A stretch of DNA of 64,000 nucleotides. It comes from Eriocheir sinensis. Lineage: Eukaryota; Arthropoda; Malacostraca; Decapoda; Varunidae. The notes beneath the pieces were generated by a model. It saw nothing but the letters and a program-made list of their open reading frames with translations. It made no database searches and was not told the origin of the DNA. Positions 46,541-56,500 of the stretch are shown here, piece by piece. Where the stretch lies: NCBI RefSeq assembly GCF_024679095.1, contig NC_066531.1, positions 6,108,616-6,172,615 of the forward strand. The letters are read 5' to 3'. The position numbers and the translations under genes are program-made. Numbering within the stretch: position 1 is the first letter of the stretch; each line of letters opens with the position of its first letter.

Positions 46541-47576
46541 CTAGACATTTTCTTGTGAGCAAAGGGACTGAAGTCTGTTGTTTGTGCTGAAGGCCTTACT
46601 GTAAAAACTATATTCGGCACCGACCCTCGGGAGGATTCCTGAGATTATGATGTTACTGGCATATGTTTTACGTTTATACTGCTTGATCATGCGGCGGTAT
46701 TTCTCAAGCAGTTCCTCAGAACGGGTGAATGACAAAGAGGGTGTTTCGGTCGGCATTTCTCGTGACATCATCGCACGCTGCGGTGATGTCGTCCAGTCTG
46801 GCACCTGGATAGCAGTAACGTTTTCTGCGGCCGTTTGATGAACGACCACAGAACTCAACCAGCTGGCCACGCACCATGGAGTTCCCAACTAGGCGAGTCT
46901 CAAACTCATCCTCCATGGTATCTGCCAGCACCTGGAACCTATTTTAGGTAGTGGGGGTCAGTAAATCCTTGGTTGCCTGCTTCGGTTTGGCACCATTCCA
47001 TACAGGTTGGAACCCGACATCCTGTGAAGCAGGAAGAGAAGCGTTAAGTGGGGCAGGCTGGAAGTTGTCCTGTGAGGCAGGCTGGGAGTTAGCCTGTGAA
47101 GCAGGCTGGGGGTTAGCCTGTGAGGCAGGCTGGGGGTCAGCCTATGAGGCAGGCTGGCGGTTGTTCTGTGAGGCAGGCCGGGGATTAGCCTGTGAGGCAG
47201 GCTGGGGGTTAGCCTGTGAGGTAGGCTGGGGGTTAGCCTGTGAGGCAGGCTGGGGGTTATCCTGTGAGGCAGGCTGTGAGTCAACCTGTGAGGCAGGTAA
47301 CACGTCCTCCCGTGAAGCAGGAGGGTCGTCTGGAGAGGGCACAGTCTCGGTGGAGGGCCTCTCCACCATCGATGGTGGAGTCATTGCCACATTAGTTAAA
47401 ACAAATTCCTGAAGGGCTACAAATTTATTTTCAAGTTCATTGTGCTTGACTTTCCATTCAGTCACAGCCTTCTGAAGATGTAATCTTTGAACGCAGAGGC
47501 GGCAAGTTTTACTCAGCTGGAAGAACTGAGCTGCAAAACGTCCGGGACAGACGTCACACTTAAGGTTCGAAGGCAT
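46541..47576 (-). pseudogene. CR1 ORF1: zinc motif, octapeptide repeats, SGNH-like esterase
   Basis: Starts MPSNLKCDVCPGRF at 47576, with a CxxC...CxxC zinc-binding pattern (CDVC, CRLC) in the first 30 residues and then a helical stretch (residues about 30-65). A run of eight-residue repeats (QPASQANP type) follows, encoded by 24-base units at about 47040-47300. The last part, 46931-46541, carries GNSMVRGQLVEFCGR, YCYPGARLDDITAACDDVT and NNIIISGILPRVGAE-like sequence, the pattern of the ORF1 esterase of CR1 elements. A stop within the repeats and later frameshifts break it. Confidence 0.75.
47040..47300. repeat. 24 bp coding minisatellite in CR1 ORF1
   Basis: About ten units of 'gcctgtgaggcaggctgggg' plus 'gtta'. 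The unit length is a multiple of three, so the repeat stays in frame and encodes an octapeptide. Confidence 0.9.
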
Positions 47577-47599
47577 TGTTAGAAATTTAAGCGAGTTAA

Positions 47600-48345
47600 C
47601 AGTTTGGGCAAATATTAAAAGCGCTTTCGAAATAACTTAAATTGTGACCATAAATTGAATTGTATAAAAATTATATAAAAATTGTGCATGGAAATTAGAT
47701 ACTGCTGTGTTAGATGCCTCCAACACTGGGAGTTCGCTCCCACAGGGTCTTGAAAACGCCTCAAAGACCAATCGCTTGTCCTGAGCCTCGGTCACGAGAG
47801 AGACTTTCACAACCCGGCGCTTTTCAGCTATTGTCCTCGAAGTTTTGTTCCATAGAACGGGGCCGGCGTAGTCACACAGAGCAGAGCTGGCAAGGGAGGA
47901 GAGGAACCAGCAATTCGTTCCCACTTTCCGAAACGTCTAACCCAACTCTGCGACCCTTTCGAGGCCTGGCCAGTGGCACCTGTCACCAGGTGTTCTCCAC
48001 CAACTCTAGAGAGTATCAGACGCCCTTCCTGAGAGACCAAAAAGCTGAAATATTCCTTGAGTATAAGAAAAACCCTCAGAAACTCCACCTAGAAGCCGGG
48101 AGGTACAACCTCAAATGGCCCACGGAAGACATCTCTTTCAGGAGAAAACAAGAACCAGCTGTTATGCAGAATAGGGATGGGAGTACCGTCGACAAAGGGG
48201 AGGAACGGGGAGCTCACACCGACAACTGGTTCCCAGGGAGGCTTTTTTTAGTGTAGAAGTCGCCACACTCCTCTACACCGCAGGCCTAAATAATTAGGCA
48301 CGGTCCAGCTGACTAGGACCCTGGAACTCCAGCCATTGTCTATTA
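47600..48345. other. Unclassified stretch, open on both strands
   Basis: Between the CR1 ORF1 start and the SINE. A 180-codon plus-strand frame (47714-48256) and an 86-codon minus-strand frame overlap. Neither resembles a known family. It could be CR1 5' UTR or another repeat. Confidence 0.35.
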
Positions 48346-48346
48346 G

Positions 48347-48722
48347 GGTAGGCGGTGGCCGAAGTGGTAGCGTACTGGGCCCACATTCACCGCGTGATGG
48401 ACGACGCGGGTTCGAATCCCCACGCTACCACTCGGATTTTTCGGTCACCGCCGAGTGGCTTAAAACTACCCACATGCTGTCCTGAAGACCACCCATCAAC
48501 CCGAACTCTAGAGGAAGCCGTCCAAGCGAATCAAGAACGAGTTCCGGGGGGCAGCATGAGCCAATGCAAGATGGCGCCACTATAAACACTCGCCTGCGCC
48601 AGAACGGGCTGGGCCGACCATCAGGCCCCACCTGGAAGAAGCCTTGGGCCGACCATCAGGCCCCACCGGAAGATGCCTACCGGCGCAATAGGCAACAGCG
48701 TAAAAAAAAAAAAAAAAAAAAA
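48347..48722 (+). mobile_element. SINE-1, full-length, tRNA-derived head with poly(A) tail
   Basis: Begins 'ggtaggcggtggccgaagtg' with an A-box-like 'gtggccgaagtgg' and a canonical B box 'gggttcgaatcccc' at about 48408-48421, spaced as in a tRNA gene. A body of about 250 bases follows, containing a ~33-base internal direct duplication ('gggccgaccatcaggcccca' twice, at 48612 and 48646). It ends in an A run at 48702-48722. Two related copies lie at 50838-51175 and 21424-21602, both inverted. Confidence 0.85.
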
Positions 48723-48984
48723 TTAAGAGATCCTCTGCCTGCAGTCCAATCCACCACTGCTGCTGCCCAGAGGCTTCACCGTGACCCTGGCACGGGAGAC
48801 AGATCAGGTATTACACCTTGTCCAAGGGTGACCTGAGACTATGCAGGGCAGGGACGTATAGTTCCCTGAGGTGAAAACAATTCGCCCGCATACCGGGGTG
48901 AAAATTCTGTATCCTACATATCATAAAAATATGAAATATAAGTACTTAGCTACAAAATAACATATACAAGAGATCGTTGTGGTC

Positions 48985-49554
48985 AATGCTGTCCATATGT
49001 CGTATGGAGTATGCATCTCATGTGTGGGGGGGCTCCACTCACACAGCTCTTCTGGACAGAGTGGAGGCTAAGGCTCTTCGTCTCATCAGCTCTCCTCCTC
49101 ATACTGATAGTCTTCTACCTCTTAAATTCCGCCGCAATGTTGCCTCTCTTTCTATCTTCTATCGATATTTCCACGCTGACTGCTCTTCTGAACTTGCTAA
49201 CTGCATGCCTCCCCCCCTCCCGCGGCCCCGCTGCACTCGACTTTCTACTCATGCTCATCCCTATACTGTCCAAACCCCTTATGCAAGAGTTAACCAGCAT
49301 CTTCACTCTGTCATCCCTCACGCTGGTAAACTCTGGAACAATCTTCCTTCATCTGTATTTCCTCCTGCCTACGACTTGAACGCTTTCAAGAGGAGGGTAT
49401 CAGGACACCTCTCCTCCCGTATTCGATCTTGCTTTCGGCCACCTCTTTTGTTTCTTTTTTAGGAGCAGCGAGTAGCGGGCTTTTTATTATTATTGTTTTA
49501 TTTTTCTGTGTGCCCTTGAGCTGCCTCCTTTGTTGTAAAAAAAAAAAAAAAATG
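48985..49554 (+). mobile_element. Jockey/I-like LINE 3' fragment (copy B)
   Basis: 5'-truncated copy reading [20 protein letters not shown], then LPLKFRRNVASLSIFYRYF and [20 protein letters not shown] in one open frame of about 160 codons (48977-49462). The 3' UTR 'gcgagtagcgggctttttat' and an A run at 49539-49553 follow. A deletion of about 20 bases near the start removes the usual 'caggggtcttgtccgccc'. One of the better preserved copies. Confidence 0.85.
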
Positions 49555-49679
49555 TTTGTCAACAAATGATAAGCGATGGACTGACGGAGTGGATCATCCG
49601 TGCCGAGCGGCCGCTATTTCGCTGACGTCATTTTGAAGTCATTATTAACGTCGACTGATCCGTCAAAACGGAATAGTGG

Positions 49680-49975
49680 GAACCTCGCCTTACTCATTTC
49701 CCTCACCTCCTTCCTTTTCCTCCATCCCCTCCTTTCCTCCCTTATTTTTTCTCTCCCTCACCTTCCTTTACTTACACCCCTCTCTCCCTCTTATCACCTC
49801 CCTTACTCCTTACCTCCCTCCATCCCTTCCTCTCCTCCCTTATTCTCTCTCTCCTCCCTTTCACTCCATCCCCTCCTTTCCCTCCCTCTCCCCTCCCTTC
49901 TCTTCCATCTTCTCTCCTCCCTTACTCTTTCTCTCCCTCTCCTTCCTTTTCCTCCTCTCCTTCCTTACTCTTTCT
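49680..49975. repeat. Pyrimidine-rich tract
   Basis: About 300 bases almost free of A and G on the plus strand. Long Ser/Leu/Pro frames in it are compositional artefacts. Confidence 0.85.
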
Positions 49976-50185
49976 CAGTCACGTTGTTTTGTTATGAGGT
50001 GAGCCGAGTACCGCAACCCCCCGTTCCCCCTTGAACCGTTCTATTGTTATATATTTCCATTATTTCTATTTCCCTTCCTTCTGTTTCCTCCATTCCTTCT
50101 TTCCTCTCCTTTATTCATCTGAAATTCTCTTCTTTCTCCTTTTTCTTTTCTCTTCTTCCTCTCTTCTCCTTTATCACACTTCTTA

Positions 50186-50210
50186 TATTAGTTATTATTA
50201 TTATTATTAA

Positions 50211-50260
<50 letters not shown>

Positions 50261-50262
50261 GT
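50186..50262. repeat. (ATT)n microsatellite
   Basis: Mostly ATT units from 50190 to 50260 with one AAT interruption. Confidence 0.95.
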
Positions 50263-50499
50263 ATCACCATTATTATCTCTCTTATATAGAAGAAGAAAAA
50301 TAAAACTATTAAAACAAGAACAAGAAAAAAATGACCTCTAGCTGTGGAAAATGATTATAATTGGTTTCATGCATTTAATTAATATTCCTTCCTTTACTGT
50401 TTTCTGTTATCATATTACGAGTCTTATCATTTCCTCCACTGCATGAATATTGCACACATGTTTATTCTATTAACTGAAAATCACACATTATGCGCTAAC

Positions 50500-50560
50500 C
50501 ACTCTTGCAGGAAGGCTGTTACAGTGGCGGACGACTCAATTCGAGGAAGTAAGGAAGGAG
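50500..50560 (-). pseudogene. Short CR1-like C-terminal relic
   Basis: 'gaggctgttacagtggcgga' type sequence matches 52185-52215, and more distantly the CR1 C-terminal block at 51440-51480. Too short for further description. Confidence 0.4.
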
Positions 50561-50640
50561 GGAGGGAGGAAGGGGGCGGGAGAGCAATTTATTATCTTCT
50601 TTATTCTTTGTTCCAAATCTTATAATAGAAGGGTGTCGAT

Positions 50641-50837
50641 CCAGTGCAGATGTAGCTAACAGATGTGGCGTAGAGGACCTGGATGGAAACAGTGCTCAGA
50701 AGGGAAAGACTCCGATGGTTTGGACATGTAAAGAGAGCAGGGGAGGACACAGTGCTGGGAGTTGTGGAGAGAAGGGTAAGATAGGGTGTCCGGTGCAGAT
50801 GTAGCTTACAGATGTGGAGTAGAGGACCTGGAAACAG
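50641..50837 (+). repeat. RTE-derived 149 bp tandem array, left part
   Basis: Units start with 'acagatgtggcgtagaggac' at 50659 and 50808, 149 bases apart. Within a unit one frame reads LRWFGHVKRAGEDTVLG, the C-terminal block of RTE-type LINE ORF2. The array is interrupted by a SINE and a CR1 piece and resumes at 51487. Confidence 0.75.
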
Positions 50838-51175
50838 TTTCTTTTTTCCTTTTTTACATGTGACCTAAAGCGCCGGTAGGCTTTTTTTTATTAGGGGCCT
50901 GATGGTGGGCCCGAGCCCGTTATGGCGCAGACAATTGTTTATAGTGGCGCAATTATTATTGGCTCATGCTGCCCCCCGGAGATCATTCTTGATTTCACTT
51001 GCATAGCATCTTCTTGAGTCCGGGTTGGTGGATAGTCTTCAGGACAGCATGTGGGTAGTCTTAGGCCCCTCGGCGGTGACTGAAGAATCCCAGGTGGTTA
51101 GCGGCGGATTCGAACCCTCATCATCATCAACCCTGCGAATGCGGGGCCGGCACGCTAACCACTCCGCCACCACCT
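50838..51175 (-). mobile_element. SINE-1, near full-length inverted copy
   Basis: Minus strand starts 'ggtggcggagtggttagcgt' at about 51175, with B box 'gggttcgaatcc' near 51118-51106, and ends in a T-rich (plus strand) tail near 50838. Body blocks shared with 48347-48722: 'actacccacatgctgtcctg', 'gggcagcatgagcc', 'cctaccggcgc'. The head sequence differs from the 48.3 kb copy in the anticodon-like region. Confidence 0.8.
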
Positions 51176-51488
51176 CAGAAACATGGAAACATGGAAATGC
51201 AGGCAACTTAAAGCCTATTGGCTCTTTACGAGATTGCCCGCTTTGGTGATTTAATCTGCTCGACAGCCACTTGGGGCCTGGGGAGCAGATGAAAGCACCT
51301 CGACATTGACGAGCAGATGAAAGCACCTCGATATTGAGGAGCAGATGAAAGCACCTCAATATTCAGTTTACTCCCGACGCAGCGAAGTGAAGGTCGATTC
51401 TATATTTAAAGGAGTTGATAGTATTCGCATTTACCACTTCTGAAGGAAGATTGTTCCAGTGACGGATGACTCGGTTTGAAAAGAAACT
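51176..51488 (-). pseudogene. CR1-like 3' fragment
   Basis: The minus strand reads FFSNRVIRHWNNLPSEVVNA then NSFKYRIDLHFAASGVN (51480-51366), the CR1 C-terminus. The 3' UTR has three copies of a 27-base 'gaggtgctttcatctgctc' unit (51280-51360) and ends in 'catgtttc' repeats at about 51180. Confidence 0.75.
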
Positions 51489-52057
51489 CCTTCCGATGGG
51501 AAAGACTCCGATGGTTTGGACATGTGAAGAGCGCAGGGGAGGATACAGTGCTGGGAGGTTTGGAGAGATTGGCAAGACAGGGTGCCCAGTGCAGATGTAA
51601 CTAACAGATGTGGAGTAGAGGACCTGGAAACAGTGCTCAGAAGGGAAATACTCCGATGGTTTGGACATGTGAAGGGAGCAGGGGAGGATACAGTGCTGGG
51701 AGTTGTGGAGAGATTAGCAAGACAGGGTATCTAGTGCAGCTAGATGTGGCTAACATATGTGGAGTAGAGAACCTGGAAACAGTGCTCAGAAGGGAGACTC
51801 CTATAGTTCGGACATGTGAAAAGCAGGGGAGGATACAGTGCTGGGAGTTTTGGAGAGATTGAAAGTAAAAGGAAGGAGACCAGTTGGTAGACCTAGGAAA
51901 AGGTGGAGAAGGTGTATACAGGAAGACTTGGCAGTGATGGGATTGGATGAGCATCAGGCAGAAGACAGAGCAGAATAGAGGAGACCCATAAAGCGTCCAA
52001 CCGCTCAGGAAGAGTGAAAACGGACGTTAAACGAAATTATGATGATGATGATGATAT
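51487..52057 (+). mobile_element. RTE-like 3' end: tandem units, ORF2 C-terminus, (ATG)n tail
   Basis: 149-base units continue (starts near 51604 and 51753). The final part reads GRRPVGRPRKRWRRCIQEDL and DEHQAEDRAEW (51870-51980). It ends 'acgaaattatgatgatgatg' at about 52055, the simple-repeat 3' end typical of RTE LINEs. It looks as if the last ORF2 segment was tandemly amplified in place. Confidence 0.75.
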
Positions 52058-52104
52058 CTAATAATAGAAGAAGAAAAGAACAGAACTAAGAACATTAAGT
52101 GACC

Positions 52105-52230
52105 TTGGATACGTTCAGTTCACTCCCGACGCAGTAAAGTTACTGTCAGTGGAAATGGAGTTGATCGTTTCACTGACTACTTCTGCGGGAGGCTGTTCCA
52201 GTGGCGGACGACTGTTCGAGGAAGGAAGTA
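52105..52230 (-). pseudogene. CR1-like C-terminal relic
   Basis: The minus strand reads PPAEVVSETINSIST and NFTASGVN, matching the CR1 end at 51366-51450. Confidence 0.55.
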
Positions 52231-52423
52231 TGGAGAAGGGAGGGATGGGAGCGATTTTTTTTATTATTTTCGTTAATCTTTGTTCTCTCGTTCCATCTCA
52301 TCCTTCCACAAGCTCACTGCCACATATACTTCACTACTCTGTTACCTAACTTAAATTGCTGATCATTTCACTTGAATTTCAGATTAAATAAGTTAACTTC
52401 CTCTGCATTGCCCCACGTAGGGC

Positions 52424-52549
52424 TACAGCAGACGCTTTTAAAATTAGGAACAGCAGACGCTTTTAAAATTAGGAACAGCAGACGCATTATAAATTAGGAA
52501 CAGCAGACGCATTATACATTAGGAACAGCAGACGCATTTAAAATTAGGA
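52424..52549. repeat. 25 bp minisatellite, 5 copies
   Basis: Five units of 'aacagcagacgcttttaaaa' plus 'ttagg', with changes only in the AT-rich half. Confidence 0.95.
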
Positions 52550-52789
52550 TGAGTAATCACTTAAATTAACTTGAGAAACAAACAAAGATTAACATGATTC
52601 TGAGGGGAAGTAGGCACCCGTTTATTATATATACACATGTCTGTACATCATCAAGACCCCAAGACCCAGACCAAGCATTCCTAAACGTATACTATAGTCG
52701 CAGCACACGAGTCTGAGGTCTTCGTTATCGTGTTCTGGCAACTTGCCATTACACATGCACACACATACAGCTACATAATCAGCGATCTT

Positions 52790-53237
52790 ATTTTTTTTTA
52801 CAACAGAGGAGTGGCCGAAAGATAGAGAAGAGCTGTGTGGGTGGAGCACCCCACACGTGCGATGCATACTCCATACGAGGGCGGACAAGGCCCTTGTATA
52901 TGGATAGCAGCGGTGCAGCAGAAGAACTGGAGGAGACGATACAGAACGCCCAGCCTCGAGGAAGCTGATTTAGTGAGAGAAGAGATGAGAAGTTTCCAGT
53001 TAAGATTTTGAGTTAAGGACAGACCGAGGATATTTAGTTCTGAAGAATTATAAGGTGACAGCTGAGTGTAGTTGAAGAATAGGGGATAGGTGTTTGGAAG
53101 ATTGTGTCGAGTTGAAAGGTGGATAAATTGGGTTTTTGAGGCATTGAAGGACACAAAAACCCAAAGGTTCCTTTTATCCCAATCGGAGATGATAGCAAGG
53201 TCTGAGGTTAAGGATTCTGCAGCCTCAGTCTTAACTA
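52790..53237 (-). mobile_element. Jockey/I-like LINE fragment (copy C) with internal deletion
   Basis: The minus strand reads [20 protein letters not shown] and [20 protein letters not shown] at 53150-52990. Near 52815 it jumps from the SHVWGG region directly to the tail ('tttcggccactcctctgttg' plus poly-A), losing the C-terminal block. The tail is seen as the T run at 52790-52799. Confidence 0.8.
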
Positions 53238-53385
53238 AAAAACATTTTTACGACAATTTCAATAATATGATTAATACTGACAAATGTGCCCTATGCGTAG
53301 ACTATCATATAACATCGTAGACGCCATGACGCCAGGTTGCCAGAGCACGATAATTCACACCTCAGTCTCGGGTGCCGCGACGAAA

Positions 53386-53416
53386 GCCAAGGCTGTTACA
53401 CAGAGACAGCCTTGGC
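53386..53416 (-). other. Perfect hairpin downstream of the METTL27-like stop
   Basis: GCCAAGGCTGT pairs with ACAGCCTTGGC, an 11 bp perfect stem with a 9-base loop, 61 bases after the stop codon and so probably in the 3' UTR. No AATAAA was seen nearby, so the transcript end is unknown. Confidence 0.5.
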
Positions 53417-53476
53417 ACAGCACCACTATAACTCCTCCTCTTCATCTCTCTCCTTTCCCTTCCCTCCTCTTCCTCC

Positions 53477-53557
53477 TCACTCAGGCTTAGTGATGCGGAA
53501 GACGAAGACGAGACCCTCCTTGTCACAGAAATAGTTTGGGACGATGCGCCGCTCCAC
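53477..53557 (-). CDS. METTL27: METTL27-like exon 6 with stop
   Basis: Acceptor CCTTCAG, 81 bases reading [20 protein letters not shown] then RITKPE and TGA at 53479-53477. Confidence 0.83.
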   Translation of the reverse strand: MERRIVPNYFCDKEGLVFVFRITKPE

Positions 53558-56500
53558 CTGAAGGAATTATGACCATCATTTCAAATACGTGACCTCCCCC
53601 TGGCCAGCTCCTGACCATCTCCTTATACCAGAGTGTCGTGACAGGCGCCCATACAGTGAACAGCCCCGCCAGACAGAAACCTTGATTAGAGTAAATGTTT
53701 TCTTGTACCAACGTTGCCAGATAGTTGTACTCAGCCTCTTATATATTTACCAACTTCCGACTTCAAATATGTCTCCTGGGGCTCAATAACTAGATTCATT
53801 TATATCTATCGTTAAAATAGTTAATTCCTGATGTTTCTTGGCAATAGTTAGGTGTCAAAAAACGGTAAATACTATGCTCTGAGTACGATAATCTGGCAAC
53901 GGTGCTCCCTACCTTCTTCCACTTCCCGTCCGCCTCCAGCTGGTCCATGTAAGGCTCCAGCTTGTCCTTGTAGGAAGGCACGGTCTGTAGGAACTCATGG
54001 CGCATCACGATGATCACGAAGCCTCCTGGAGTGCCGGAGAGGAGGAAATCAGTTAATCATTGGGGCATACGCTAGGGGGCGCGTCGTCTAGCCCACCCTA
54101 GGGAGACCGCCTCAAGGTTTACTCCAGGCAAATCTGAAGTCTCTATGTAGGCTCTTTCCCATCCTAAACGGCGCCTAAGTTCGCCCGTTTGAAAGGCCTC
54201 TCGTAAAAGTTGCTGGGATTACCATGAACTGTTTTGCGATCCTATAGTAGGAGTAGGTAGGAAGACACCTACCGAACGGGCATGACCTACTCTCGGTGAG
54301 GATATATGGGAAGCGAGGAGGGTGCTGAAGCCCTCCAAAGACCATGTCCTCACTAACCGTTTCCCTTTTGTCTCATCAGCATCAGAGAGCAGTTCAGCAT
54401 GCTCTCTAAAGACAGTTCCTCTCTCTTTCTACACCACACTACATTCACACAACACACACACCTTTTCCCAAAATTCAAAATTCAAAATGGCGAAAAATAA
54501 CAATGCCTCGGAGTCCCCGCCTGGGGGGGGGACCATAAATTCCCCTTCTGGCTGCCGACTTGAGAGGTGTCCTGATAACTCCTTGAACCTCCTCCTTATC
54601 AATTTCTGCAACATTCGTGGTCTTCGTTCTAATTTTCATACTGTGGAACACCATCTCTCCTCCTCTAAACCTCATTTTCTCTTCCTCACCGAAACACAGG
54701 TTACTGAGGCTGCTGACAGCAACTTCTACTCTGTTCCCTCCTACTATCTCTATCCTAAATTTTAATCCTAAGCTGGATGTTGCGCCTACGTGCGCAACGA
54801 CATCACTTGCTCTCGTGCCCACGACCTTGACTCTTCTGAATTTTCCACCATCTGGCTAAGACTTTATTGTCATTCTATTACTAAATACATCTGTGCTGTT
54901 TATCTCTCACCTAACTCTAGTAACTATGTAAAATGCTTTGACTATTTGAATTCTAAAGTGGAGCACATTTTGACTCACTCTCCCTTCGCTGAAATCTCCA
55001 TCATGGGTGATTTGAATGTTCACTACCAGCTTTGGCTCTCATCCTCTTTCACAGACCAGCCTGGTGAACAAGCCTACAACTTTGCTCTCCTCAACGACCT
55101 AGAGCAGTTGGTTCAGCACCCTACACGTATTCCCGACCGTTTTGGAGACAGGCCCAACATTCTAGACCTCTTCCTTACCTCTAATCCTTTTGCTTACTCT
55201 GTCAAACTGTTCTCTCCGTTGGGTTCCTCCGACCATAACCTTATTTCTGTTTCCTGTCCTATCGCTCCTGTACATCCTCTGGACCCACCGAAGAGGCGAT
55301 GCTTCTGGCATTTTGCTTCAGCTCGGTGGGACGACCTTGTTATAGTAATTGTAGTATATCAATGGAAAAAAAACACGACAGATAGATCACGCCACCTTGT
55401 AGGAATGTCAGCTGTCAGTGTTTACCATCTCAGTTTGTATACAAAGCATTTCATCAAGCTTAGAGGTCACCTTGACATACGTGACCAATTGTAACTTCAT
55501 TATTTTCCACTCTGTAACTCTTCACTCCTTCGAGAGAGCTCGCACGACACACACCTAGCGTCTCGTCTCTCTCACCCACGCTACGCTGTATCTTAGGTTA
55601 AGAATATATTTCTTCTAAGACAGCAAGAGTTTCCCTTCACGCCCGCAAGTCCCCGCAACCAAGCGTTACACCGTTACAACCTGAGGATGTACTTTTCCGA
55701 TTTCCCGTGGAATGATTACTGCCTCCAGGAGAGAGACCCCTCTGTGTGTGCCCAGCGCATCTCAGAGGTGATTGTCTCTGGAATGGAGGCATACATTCCA
55801 CGTTCTTTTTTTACTCCTCATACTAAAAATCCTTGGTTTAATCGTGCTTGTTCTTGTGCTATTAAAGATAGAGAGGCAGCTCACAAAAAGTTCCAGAGCC
55901 TTCGAACTCCCGCTAACTATGGCTTTTAAATTTCAGCCAGGAATCTGGCCAAATATATTCTCTGACTTACCAAAACTGCTTTAATCAATAGAAAATGTCA
56001 ACACCTTGCTTCTTCTAATTCTTCTCGTGACTTCTGGCATCTAGCCAAAAATGTTTCCTCCAATTTCACTTCTTACTCTTTCCCTCTTTTCCTTAACCCT
56101 GACGGCAGCACTGCCGTCTCATCTGTCTCTAAGGCTCAGACTTTCTGTAAGAATTCCACCCTGGACGATTCTGGGCAAATTCCTCCTACTCACCCCCCCT
56201 CTGACTCCTTTATGCCCGTTATTAAGATTCTTCCAAATGATGTTTTCTATGCCCTCTCTGGCCTCAACTCTCAGAAGGCTTATGGACCTGATGGAGTCTC
56301 TTATTGTCCTTAAAAACTATGCTTCCGTGCCGACACCCTGCCTGGTCAAACTCTTTCGTCTCTGCCTTTCAATATCTACCTATCCTTCCTGTTGGAAGTA
56401 TGCCTTTGTACAGCCTGTGCCTAAGAAGGGTGACTGTTCCAATCCCTCAAACTACCGCCCTATAGCTTTACTTTCATGTATATCTAAAGGTTTTGAATCA

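Larger units (their letters stand above)
43266..47580 (-). mobile_element. Near-complete CR1 LINE
   Basis: Minus-strand CR1 retrotransposon with ORF1 (start 47576) and ORF2 (stop near 43572), then a 3' UTR ending near 43266 in a short T/G-rich repeated tail ('tttgtgttcctttgtg' type). It abuts the 5'-truncated Jockey/I-like copy A with no intervening sequence. A poly-C tract (about 43396-43408) lies in the 3' UTR. Several frameshifts and stops show that it is inactive. Confidence 0.85.

Noticed and set aside
47714..48256. 180-codon plus-strand open frame as a gene
   Set aside because: No recognised motif, overlapped by an opposite frame, and placed between two retroelements; kept only as unclassified sequence.
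48347..48425. Possible tRNA gene with clear B box
   Set aside because: The head continues into a 300-base body with a poly(A) tail and has sister copies, so it is a SINE; the cloverleaf is not well formed.
49600..50034. 144-codon Leu/Ser/Pro-rich open frame
   Set aside because: Same cause: a pyrimidine-rich tract without stop codons.
52424..52549. Regular short repeats resembling a CRISPR array
   Set aside because: Units are directly adjacent with no spacers, in eukaryotic DNA; it is a minisatellite.
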